Source: Methanothermobacter sp. MT-2
Lineage (GTDB): Archaea; Methanobacteriota; Methanobacteria; Methanobacteriales; DSM-23052
Direction: 5' to 3'
NCBI GenBank assembly: GCA_003584625.1
Contig: AP017647.1
Location: 559,501 to 623,500 of the forward strand
DNA: 64,000 nucleotides
The position numbers and the translations under genes were made by a program. The first letter of the stretch is position 1. Each line of letters begins with the position of its first letter. Below are positions 55,018-62,844 of this stretch, in pieces. The notes beneath the pieces were generated by a model. It saw only the letters and a program-made list of their open reading frames with translations. It had not been told where the DNA came from and did not search any database.

Positions 55018-55842
55018 CTAGAAGGGTGAAAAGACTCCGATGAAGACCAGCCAGGCTAGTATTGTTTTGGCTGTGAGACTGAGGATAATATAAACCTTCT
55101 CACCATATAGGTAATCTTTCCATTTACCAATGCCTTTGTATTGTAGTAGCATGTTCACAGAGAATGTGTTGAACATTATAAAGTAGATTAGTAGCGCAAG
55201 GTAGACGAATGCTGGTGGATTAGTCTCTGTTGATCCGAGGGCCGCGACAAAGTAGGCTGCTATGACAATCCATGGAGTGAAGCCTGCTATGCACCCGCAT
55301 ATATATGGTGACCAGTCAATCTTTTCCGTGTATTGGTTCAGTTTCTCCATTAGATAACCGAACATTATCATTGAAGCGTTTAAAACGAAGATCATTACAA
55401 GTGACCATAGTTCCCAGACTCCCACAAAGGTTGCGAGTATCACTATCATGATTGAACTTGAAAGGGCATACTCGTACCAACGATAGGGATTCATACCCTT
55501 CTTAAGATATTTTTCATAATCCCTTGTTTTAAGAAATCCTATGACGAAATGTGCAACTGCCGAGATAAGGAGGAAAGAGGCTAATATAACACCAAGATAG
55601 CCTATAGTGAACACGACTTGTGGTTCAGGTAAAACTTGAAATGATGGTGGATTCAGTGAGATTATCTTGAACTTCAAATAGAATGTGTATATATCACGTT
55701 CCCATGTTAAAAGAAACCCCAGAACAACCATTATGATTCCTTGGATAAAATGTAACGACCCGGCGATTATGTTCAACCTTCTAAGTCCTTCAAAACTTAT
55801 AGGGGATTTTTCTATCGCCCTAATCCTTTCAATATTATCCAT
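55018..55842 (-). CDS. Heliorhodopsin
   Basis: A 274-residue seven-helix membrane protein with the hallmarks of heliorhodopsins. The retinal-binding Lys is Lys259 in LSLTAKTILAW, the counter-ion Glu124 lies in RWYEYALSSSIMIVILA, and His31 (SLHFIQG) and His98 (AVAHFVIG) match the internal His pair known from heliorhodopsin 48C12 (His23, His80, Glu107, Lys241) with nearly the same spacing. Also typical: DWSPYICGCIAGFTPW, NTFSVNMLLQYKGIGKWKDY and GEKVYIILS. The N-terminus is charged and cytoplasmic, as expected for this inverted family. Function of the family is debated (light sensing or enzyme regulation). No retinal synthesis gene is in the window. Confidence 0.93.
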   Translation of the reverse strand: MDNIERIRAIEKSPISFEGLRRLNIIAGSLHFIQGIIMVVLGFLLTWERDIYTFYLKFKIISLNPPSFQVLPEPQVVFTIGYLGVILASFLLISAVAHFVIGFLKTRDYEKYLKKGMNPYRWYEYALSSSIMIVILATFVGVWELWSLVMIFVLNASMIMFGYLMEKLNQYTEKIDWSPYICGCIAGFTPWIVIAAYFVAALGSTETNPPAFVYLALLIYFIMFNTFSVNMLLQYKGIGKWKDYLYGEKVYIILSLTAKTILAWLVFIGVFSPF

Positions 55843-56008
55843 TTAAACCACTGGAAATATTATATCTAATATAGTATTTAAATTGAATAGATATTATCTT
55901 TTAGCGGGAAAAAAGAAATTTTGTCATGATGAAAAAATTTTACATTGCATCTTTTATAGCTTCTATGAGTATACCCCCATATGGGATCCAATTTTTTTAG
56001 TGTGAGTC
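55843..56008. promoter_or_regulatory. Divergent AT-rich promoter region of heliorhodopsin and MnmC-like genes
   Basis: The 166-nt space is AT-rich. On the minus strand a TATA-like ATTTAAATACTATATT lies about 30-45 nt before the heliorhodopsin start. On the plus strand CTTTTATAGC near 55950 could serve the methyltransferase gene. No clear operator is seen. Confidence 0.4.
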
Positions 56009-57187
56009 ATGTACAAGCCTCTAACAGTAAATGATGAAATCATAGTACTCATAAAAGAATATTTGGACAGAGAATGTCTTGGAGAAAATGTAAGAGAAGA
56101 GGCTTCAAGGAAACTTAAAAGATATTTAATCAGAACAGATGATGGTTCATACACACTCCCTTCAAAAAAACTTTCAGGAAAAAGTGAAACCATGCACACA
56201 ATACATGGCGCCATAACTGAAGCCTATGAAAAATTCGTTAAACCATCACAACTAGAAAACAGAGACAATATTAAAGTTCTTGATATCTGCTCCGGACTTG
56301 GATACAACTCAGCAGCCCTCATAGACCATATAAAAGCCGAAAATATCCTCATACATATGATAGAAGCTTCACCAGAGGTTATATGTGCTGGGGTTCTTGT
56401 GCCAAGCCCCATACCAGCTCATAGGATCATAAAAAGGGCATATGAGGAATGGCTCCTTGAGAATGGATTGGCACATTTTCAGATGATCTCAACCAAGATC
56501 CCAGAGAACATCTCCATCAAGGTTTTTTGTGAAGATGCAAGACAAACACTACCTTCACTCCAAAAAGGATACTATGATGCCATATTCTTGGATGCCTTCA
56601 GCCCACTTAAAACCCCAGAACTTTACAGTTCAGAATTCATGTTAGAACTTGCAAGGGTTATAAAAGACAATGGCATCCTTACAACTTACACATCAGCAGC
56701 TCCTGTAAGATCAGCCATGATAGAAGCCGGTTTCCATATAGTTGAAGGTCCCAAGTTCGGCAGAAAAAAGGGCGGCACAATAGCCTCTCTAAAAGCCATA
56801 AAAGGAAGTCTCCCATGGGATGATGAGAGAATTATAGCCTTAAGCGACGCCGGAATACCCTACAGAGATCCTAACCTGGAAGATAGTCGCGAGAAGATAA
56901 TAGAAAAGCGGGAAAATGAGAGAAGATTAGCGAGGAATATTACAAGGTTGCCATCATCCCTTAGAACACCCATATACCTTGGAATGAAAGCCCCGGAAAA
57001 ATATGCTGCAAGGATCTTGAAAAATCTTAAAAGTATGAATATAAATGGGACTCTTTCAAAAAAGGCGCTTTATATCATCTGTCCACAATACCCAAAATGT
57101 ATATGTGGATGCAAAGAAGAAAGACCCTCATCTTCACGAGAACGAATAATTGAAATGAGAAATAGACTAAAAAAATGTGAAGGGTGA
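56009..57187 (+). CDS. MnmC-like SAM-dependent methyltransferase with cysteine-rich tail
   Basis: A 392-residue protein. The methyltransferase domain (about 60-270) has motif I VLDICSGLGYNSAAL near residue 90, IEASPEVICAGVL, and the MnmC signature DAIFLDAFSPLKTPELYS near 190, followed by LTTYTSAAPVRSAMIEAGF. MnmC methylates a modified wobble uridine of tRNA; archaeal relatives lack the FAD domain, as here. After residue 270 there is a charged helical region and, near the end, CPQYPKCICGCKEE, a possible metal site. It lies 15 nt before tgtA, another tRNA-modification gene. Confidence 0.85.
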   Translation: MYKPLTVNDEIIVLIKEYLDRECLGENVREEASRKLKRYLIRTDDGSYTLPSKKLSGKSETMHTIHGAITEAYEKFVKPSQLENRDNIKVLDICSGLGYNSAALIDHIKAENILIHMIEASPEVICAGVLVPSPIPAHRIIKRAYEEWLLENGLAHFQMISTKIPENISIKVFCEDARQTLPSLQKGYYDAIFLDAFSPLKTPELYSSEFMLELARVIKDNGILTTYTSAAPVRSAMIEAGFHIVEGPKFGRKKGGTIASLKAIKGSLPWDDERIIALSDAGIPYRDPNLEDSREKIIEKRENERRLARNITRLPSSLRTPIYLGMKAPEKYAARILKNLKSMNINGTLSKKALYIICPQYPKCICGCKEERPSSSRERIIEMRNRLKKCEG

Positions 57188-57202
57188 AAGAGGAGGATTA
57201 TA

Positions 57203-59149
57203 TTGTTCGAGATAAAAAGCAAGGACAACCTTGCAAGAACAGGAATATTCACCATAGGAAGTTATAAGGTTAAAACGCCGGCGCTCATGCCAGTAATACA
57301 TCCTGGGAAGACCATAATTGATGTTAAGTCCTTCGGCGCCGAGATAGTGATAACAAACGCCTACATAATCTACAAAAACGATAAATTAAGACATCTAGCT
57401 CTTAGAGGAGGCGTTCATAAGCTTATAGGCTTCGATGGTCCTGTTGTAACAGATTCTGGTTCCTTCCAATTGGCAGAGTATGGTGACATTGATATAAGTA
57501 ACAAGGAGATTGTTGAGTTTCAGGAGGAGATTGGAGCCGATATTGGAACATCACTTGACATACCAACACCACCATATGCCTCCCATAAAAAGGCAGAAGA
57601 AGACCTCAAAATAACATTGGAAAGGGCCAAAGAAGCATTATCCCTTCGAAAGGATATGATGCTAAATTCTGTTGTCCAAGGCTCCACTTACCCCGATCTT
57701 AGGAGAAAGTGTGCGAGGGAACTTTCAAGGATGGATTTTGATGTTCATCCCATTGGAGCGGTTGTACCCCTCCTAGAATCCTATGATTATAAGAGTCTTG
57801 TCGAAGTTGTTATGGCCTCTGTAGAGTGTCTTCCACCTTCTAGGCCTCGGCATCTTATGGGTGCTGGGCATCCTATGCTTTTTGCACTTGCAGTTTCCAT
57901 GGGCTGCGACTTATTCGATTCTGCAGCTTACATGTTATATGCTAATGATGATAGGTTATTGGCTCCGTCAGGGACATACAAGTTGGAAAATCTCACTGAG
58001 ATGCCATGCTCATGTAATGTATGTGTTGATTACACGCCACAAGAATTGAGGGGGATGAGTAGGGATGATAGAAGAAATCTTATAGCGGCTCATAACCTTT
58101 ATGTGAGTTTTGCCGAGATTAGGAGGGTGAGGCAGGCTATAATTGAGGGTAATCTGATGGAGCTTGTTGATCAGAGGTGTAGGGCGCATCCTCGACTGTT
58201 AGAAGGGTACCGTAGGCTGCTTGATTATCAAAGGTTGATTGAAAGGTATGATCCTGTATCTAAGAGGTCTGCATTTTTTTATACCGGTTCTGAGTCTCTT
58301 AGGAGGGTTGAGGTTTACCGTCATCATAAAAGGTTGAATCGAATCCCTAAAAGGAATGGTCTTGTGCTTTTATCAGTTCCAGGTAAGCCTTATTCGAGGC
58401 ATGTCCCAGTTGATCTTGGCAAGTTTTTTTCTCCAGCTCCGGTTGAGGTTGATGAGTGGCAGTTCATGGTAGTTGATGTCCCATTTGGTGTTATACCATT
58501 GGAATTGGATGAATTTTATCCCTTTGCACAAAATGAGTCCCCTTCTATATTGGATGGTGAATCAAAGAGTTTCATCCGTTCAATCATAAAAAGACTTGAA
58601 GGGGAATATGAAAGTTTAATGGTCTGTGAGGAAGTTAATGAAAAGTTTAATCTTGGGTTTAAATTTAGGGTTATTCCACCTTCCATTGAAATCTCTGATA
58701 GGGATCGTCTTGCTGCTGTTGCAGATTATCAGTTTGGTGTGGGTGCTGGTGAAGCACTCTTTAATGGGGATCTGAGGATAGTGAGGAGTGGGAAGACTGG
58801 TAGGATACGTTATGTTTATGTGGATGATGAGCTTATTGCGAGTATAAGGACGTCTGATGGTTTTATAATCCCATCATGGAAGGGGGCGTCCCTTTTACAT
58901 TCCAAGCTAGATTATCCTAAATGTAGAGTTGTTGTTGATAGGGAATCCGAGCCCTTTGCTAGGGAGGGGAAAAATATATTTGCAAAGTTTGTTATAGAAT
59001 GTGATAAAAATATACGTGCTAATGATGAGGTTTTAGTGGTTAATGAAGCTGATGAATTGTTAGCCACTGGCAAATCTCTACTCTGTAGTGAAGAGATCAT
59101 GGATTTTAGTTATGGCCAGGCTATAAAGACTAGGAGAGGAGAAAAATGA
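57203..59149 (+). CDS. tgtA: Archaeosine tRNA-guanine transglycosylase
   Basis: A 648-residue archaeal TGT, which replaces guanine-15 of tRNA by preQ0 on the way to archaeosine. The catalytic barrel has VVTDSGSFQLAEYGDIDIS near residue 91 with the first Asp, GADIGTSLDIPTPP near 111, and the zinc site CSCNVCVDYTPQELRGM near 280. The C-terminal domains end in a PUA domain (CRVVVDRESEPFAREGKNIF, then DEVLVVNEADELLATG). Length is full. The start is TTG at 57203 with GAGGAGG upstream. It overlaps the NAC gene by 4 nt. Confidence 0.96.
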   Translation: MFEIKSKDNLARTGIFTIGSYKVKTPALMPVIHPGKTIIDVKSFGAEIVITNAYIIYKNDKLRHLALRGGVHKLIGFDGPVVTDSGSFQLAEYGDIDISNKEIVEFQEEIGADIGTSLDIPTPPYASHKKAEEDLKITLERAKEALSLRKDMMLNSVVQGSTYPDLRRKCARELSRMDFDVHPIGAVVPLLESYDYKSLVEVVMASVECLPPSRPRHLMGAGHPMLFALAVSMGCDLFDSAAYMLYANDDRLLAPSGTYKLENLTEMPCSCNVCVDYTPQELRGMSRDDRRNLIAAHNLYVSFAEIRRVRQAIIEGNLMELVDQRCRAHPRLLEGYRRLLDYQRLIERYDPVSKRSAFFYTGSESLRRVEVYRHHKRLNRIPKRNGLVLLSVPGKPYSRHVPVDLGKFFSPAPVEVDEWQFMVVDVPFGVIPLELDEFYPFAQNESPSILDGESKSFIRSIIKRLEGEYESLMVCEEVNEKFNLGFKFRVIPPSIEISDRDRLAAVADYQFGVGAGEALFNGDLRIVRSGKTGRIRYVYVDDELIASIRTSDGFIIPSWKGASLLHSKLDYPKCRVVVDRESEPFAREGKNIFAKFVIECDKNIRANDEVLVVNEADELLATGKSLLCSEEIMDFSYGQAIKTRRGEK

Positions 59150-59493
59150 TACCAGGTATGGGAATGAATCCTAAACAGTTGAAACAGATGCAAAGGGCTA
59201 TGAAACAGATGGGAATGGAGATGAAGGACCTTAAGGGCGTTAAAGAGGTTTTAATAAAGTTAAAGGACAAGGATATCATTATAAAGAATCCTAAGGTTAG
59301 TATCATGGATTTCATGGGCCAGAGAACTTATCAGGTGACTGGTAAAGTTAAAGAGAAGGTTAAGGAACCTGAGATTCCCGAGGAGGATATAGAACTTGTG
59401 ATGAGTCAGACAGGGGCCACTAGGAAAGAGGCTGAGGATGCTTTAAAGGAGACTGAGGGTGATCTTGCAGAGGCTATCTTGAGGTTAAGTTAA
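59146..59493 (+). CDS. nac: Archaeal nascent polypeptide-associated complex protein
   Basis: A 115-residue alpha-NAC homologue that forms homodimers at the ribosome exit tunnel. The methionine-rich start MIPGMGMNPKQLKQMQRAMK, the NAC barrel (VLIKLKDKDIIIKNPKVSIM, then GQRTYQVTG) and the C-terminal UBA domain (IELVMSQTGATRKEAEDALK) are all complete. ATGA overlap with tgtA. The next gene begins directly after its stop. Confidence 0.96.
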   Translation: MIPGMGMNPKQLKQMQRAMKQMGMEMKDLKGVKEVLIKLKDKDIIIKNPKVSIMDFMGQRTYQVTGKVKEKVKEPEIPEEDIELVMSQTGATRKEAEDALKETEGDLAEAILRLS

Positions 59494-60228
59494 ATGGTGC
59501 TCATCGCCCATATCTCAGATCTTCATGTAGGTGCAAGAAACTTTAAAGAGGATATACTCCTAGAGGCTATAAGGCAGATAAATGAGATGGAACCTGATGT
59601 AGTGGTTGCCACGGGCGATTTAACAGATAATGGCTACTATCTGGAATTTTTGCAAGTGGCAAGTTATCTTAATAATATAGAAAGTCCACTATTGCTTGTC
59701 CCTGGCAACCATGATGCAAGACACGTGGGTAATGAAACCTTCGAGGAGGTTCTGAAGGAAAAAAGGAGCATTCTAACAATTGATGACAAGCTACAGGTAA
59801 TAGGCTTGGATAGTAGTGAACCAGACCTAGATTATGGTAAGGTTGGGAGGTCGCAACAGTTATGGATGGAGAATAAACTTAAAGATGCTTCTAAGGATGA
59901 TTTGTATAAGGTTATAGCCTTACATCATCATATTATACCAGTGCCTAAGACTGGACGTGAAAGGAATGTTCTAGCTGATGCGGGTGACGTTTTATACTCT
60001 ATTGTTAAGGGCGGGGCTAACCTTGTCATATGTGGTCATAAGCATGTTCCGCATCTTTGGAGGGTTGAGGACATATTTTTTGTAACAGCTGGCACAGTAT
60101 CATCACTTAAACTTCGAGGTAAAGATATTAATTCATATAATACATATTATATTGAGGATGATAGGATAGAGATAAGATTGAACCAAGTGCAAAGGAAAAG
60201 TTACCTGATGGGATCCTACAAACTTTAA
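59494..60228 (+). CDS. Calcineurin-like metallophosphoesterase
   Basis: A 244-residue phosphoesterase with the di-metal motifs in order: ISDLHVGARN near residue 7, GDLTDNGYY near 41, PGNHDARH near 66, ALHHHIIP near 146 and GHKHVPHLW near 175. The compact form with one domain resembles CpdA-type cyclic nucleotide or nucleotide phosphodiesterases. The substrate is unknown. It starts with ATG immediately after the NAC stop codon. Confidence 0.9.
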   Translation: MVLIAHISDLHVGARNFKEDILLEAIRQINEMEPDVVVATGDLTDNGYYLEFLQVASYLNNIESPLLLVPGNHDARHVGNETFEEVLKEKRSILTIDDKLQVIGLDSSEPDLDYGKVGRSQQLWMENKLKDASKDDLYKVIALHHHIIPVPKTGRERNVLADAGDVLYSIVKGGANLVICGHKHVPHLWRVEDIFFVTAGTVSSLKLRGKDINSYNTYYIEDDRIEIRLNQVQRKSYLMGSYKL

Positions 60229-60252
60229 TTTTAAAAATGGAAGGGTGATCGA

Positions 60253-61278
60253 TTGAGGGTTATTATAGATGCATCAAATGTAGCTCATTCTAGAAAGGGT
60301 GATGATAACAAGCCTAGATTAGAGAATATATTAAGGGCTGCTGATGAACTTCGAAAACTTGGATACGAGCCTGTTATAATCGCTGATGCATCATTAAAGC
60401 ATGAGATAGATGAAAAGGAAGAGTTTAAGAAGTATCTTGAAAAGGGAGAGTTTAGGCAGGTGCCCTCCGGGACCACCGCAGATCATTTCATCTTAAAATT
60501 GGCAGAGGAAGAAGATGCTAAGATATTGTCAAATGATGCCTTTAAAGAATATTCTGATGAATTCCAGGACATAAGTAGTAGGAGGATACCCTACAATTTC
60601 AAGGACGATAAGATAGTCATTGGGAGACCATCCAAGCCAAAAAAGGTTAAGAACATTCTCCAGAAGATCTGTTCACAGATACTAAGCGAATTTGAAAGTA
60701 AAGGCTTCGACTATTATAAGGTTAAAAGAGGTAAAAAACTAAGTGGCATAGCAATTGCAAAAGAAGCCATTGACAGGATAGAAAAGGTGCAAGAGGAGGG
60801 TCTTGAACCAAAACTTGAAGGTTTATTCATGAAATTACCCCTATTTGACAAGTTCATGGAACTCGTTGAAGAAGCTGAAAGAACAGGAGACTTTATAATA
60901 TTTGTCCTTGTACACCCCCACGATTACAGGGAAGTTGTCAAATATGCTGGTAACATCGCAGTCACGGTCTTCGAACGTTTAAAATTGGATCACGCCCCTC
61001 TCGTCGCTGTTAGGAATGATGTTTTCATCAAAAAAGGCCACTTTGAAGTTAATATACTCTACTCAGATGAGGTTATGGAGGAAGCCCCATATGATATCAA
61101 CATAATCATCAATGACCATGATTATAATTTTGTGAAGAATAACTCAAGGAACCTTGCAAGTACTGTGGCGGCTCGCATAGGATCCTGGAGATTCCCAATA
61201 GTCTCTGTGAAACCTAATATGCTAATGGAAAAACCCGGAGAATTCGAGATAGTCTTGGAGAAGGGAGGAAGCAGCTGA
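60253..61278 (+). CDS. NYN/Zc3h12a-like ribonuclease domain protein
   Basis: A 341-residue protein. The N-terminal 120 residues look like a PIN-like NYN nuclease of the Zc3h12a type: VIIDASNVAHSRKGDDNKPR near the start, PVIIADASLKHEIDEKEEF, PSGTTADHFILKLAEEEDAK near 72 and ILSNDAFKEYSDEF near 90, with conserved acidic residues. The remaining 220 residues form an unrecognised alpha/beta domain. The start is TTG at 60253 after GGGTGATCGA. It overlaps the GTP cyclohydrolase III-like gene by one base (TGATG), so the two are coupled. RNA cleavage is an inference. Confidence 0.75.
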   Translation: MRVIIDASNVAHSRKGDDNKPRLENILRAADELRKLGYEPVIIADASLKHEIDEKEEFKKYLEKGEFRQVPSGTTADHFILKLAEEEDAKILSNDAFKEYSDEFQDISSRRIPYNFKDDKIVIGRPSKPKKVKNILQKICSQILSEFESKGFDYYKVKRGKKLSGIAIAKEAIDRIEKVQEEGLEPKLEGLFMKLPLFDKFMELVEEAERTGDFIIFVLVHPHDYREVVKYAGNIAVTVFERLKLDHAPLVAVRNDVFIKKGHFEVNILYSDEVMEEAPYDINIIINDHDYNFVKNNSRNLASTVAARIGSWRFPIVSVKPNMLMEKPGEFEIVLEKGGSS

Positions 61279-62483
61279 TGCTAACAGAATACATGCTCCG
61301 GGCACTCCTAGGTTTATTATTAAAAAAGAAGGTTTTAGGCATAGGCACCAGATACTCACCAAACAATGCCAAAGAACGCGAATACGTCGACATGATAAAC
61401 TATACAAAGACAATGCTCCTAGAAATCAAAAAAGCAGATATAAACACCCAGAATATCTTCAACAATCTCATAAAAGAGGTGGGCTCCGAAAACATCCCCC
61501 AAAATAGAAAATTCATAGAACTAAAACCGCCACTAGAAAGAGTAGATGAATACGCCCTTTTCAGCAACATAATAATAAGCAGCGACCGTTACCTCTACAT
61601 AGAAACCTTAAACGGGGCCAGGATAATCGATGACTTCATAGAACTCCTAAAAAAAGAAAAGGGAGAAATTATTGAAAAGAGCCCCACAGAAATCCTGGCA
61701 AAACTCCCCTCTAAGAATGATGCTATAAGAGCAGGTATAAAACTCATAGGATCGGCTAGCATGCGGAAAATTAATATTAGGGCTGCTGTGGGGATGACAG
61801 GAGCCGCTGCAATAGAAAGATCTATAAAATTAAATGAAGAAATCGGGGAAATCCCAGGAGTGGGATTCACAAAACTCGGCGGCGAATTCGCCCTAATATT
61901 CCCAACACCATTCACCCCAAAGGAAGGAGAACCAGTAACCCACGACAATTATCTCTTCATCGATGTTATAAACTCCACAAGCTTCATCGAAGAACATGGC
62001 AAAGAAACACTAGTCGAGATAATGAACGACATCAAAACATACATTGAAAAGGAATGTAAAGGGAAAATCGAAGGTTACAAGGAAGGTGGCGATGATCTAA
62101 TCGCCAACTTACCAAGTAAAGACACGGCACTAAAAGCCACCATAGATGTCGCATGGCACGCCCTTGCAAACAATGCAAAGATAAGAGCAGGTATAGGTAA
62201 AACAAGAAGAGAAGCAGCTGAAAGAGCACACCTTGCAGACGAAATAAAATTGTGGAACCCAGCCCCAGTCATAATATTCGACGTAGCAGATGGCCTCTAT
62301 GCCTATTTCATCCCCAACCCCTTCACTAGAGCCATTATAGATTACCTATTCAATAAAAAGTCAAGCATAATCATAATATTTATCTTCGTATTCATAGCAA
62401 CCTTCCTAGGCTGGAACCTTGGATACTGGCAACTAGGACTACTGGCAATACTACTCGCGGTACTGTATGGGACAACCACATAA
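61278..62483 (+). CDS. Membrane-anchored protein with tandem GTP cyclohydrolase III-like domains
   Basis: A 401-residue protein. Residues of about 230-345 resemble the second half of GTP cyclohydrolase III and class III nucleotide cyclases: LFIDVINSTSFIEEHGKE, YKEGGDDLIANLPSKDTA near 268 and KIRAGIGKTRREAAERAHLA near 303. An earlier half (about 90-215) repeats the pattern but with YLYIETLNGAR and FTKLGGEFALIFPTP, so its metal-binding Asp appears lost. Two hydrophobic helices close the protein (IIIIFIFVFIATFLGW, then LGLLAILLAVLYG). A membrane-bound nucleotide-binding or cyclase-like role is possible; catalysis is not shown. Confidence 0.7.
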   Translation: MLTEYMLRALLGLLLKKKVLGIGTRYSPNNAKEREYVDMINYTKTMLLEIKKADINTQNIFNNLIKEVGSENIPQNRKFIELKPPLERVDEYALFSNIIISSDRYLYIETLNGARIIDDFIELLKKEKGEIIEKSPTEILAKLPSKNDAIRAGIKLIGSASMRKINIRAAVGMTGAAAIERSIKLNEEIGEIPGVGFTKLGGEFALIFPTPFTPKEGEPVTHDNYLFIDVINSTSFIEEHGKETLVEIMNDIKTYIEKECKGKIEGYKEGGDDLIANLPSKDTALKATIDVAWHALANNAKIRAGIGKTRREAAERAHLADEIKLWNPAPVIIFDVADGLYAYFIPNPFTRAIIDYLFNKKSSIIIIFIFVFIATFLGWNLGYWQLGLLAILLAVLYGTTT

Positions 62484-62559
62484 AAATCTCAACCATACCC
62501 ACCCATATAATCTTAAACTATTTAAAGGATTACCCATAATATAATCTGGGGAGTCTACA

Positions 62560-62796
62560 ATGCGACCTGGAACTGAAGCCAAAATAATGGTTGCCCTTTT
62601 AATCTCGTTGATAGCATTTGGTTGCGGCTCCTGTCTAGGAATAATATTAGCCATATCACCCGAAAATATAACCCCAGAACCAACCCATAACAATACAACA
62701 TATCTAGAAATTCCAAATCCAACCGAAAACCCGTTAAACCAAACCGAACAGACAAACACAAGTAACATGACAAATTCCAGCGAATATAACCCATAA
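62560..62796 (+). CDS. Small surface protein with many N-glycosylation sequons
   Basis: A 78-residue protein: an N-terminal hydrophobic helix (MVALLISLIAFGCGSCLGII) that may be a signal anchor or, because of the Cys pair, a lipoprotein signal, then a 45-residue hydrophilic tail. The tail is almost only Asn, Thr, Pro, Glu and Ser and holds about seven N-x-S/T sequons (NIT, NNT, NTT, NQT, NTS, NMT, NSS). It should be heavily glycosylated outside the cell. A TATA-like CATAATATAATC lies about 25 nt before the start. No family is recognised. Confidence 0.65.
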   Translation: MRPGTEAKIMVALLISLIAFGCGSCLGIILAISPENITPEPTHNNTTYLEIPNPTENPLNQTEQTNTSNMTNSSEYNP

Positions 62797-62844
62797 AAAG
62801 GACCCGATTCACCATTCATAATAGACAAGGAGGATAAAACCCCT

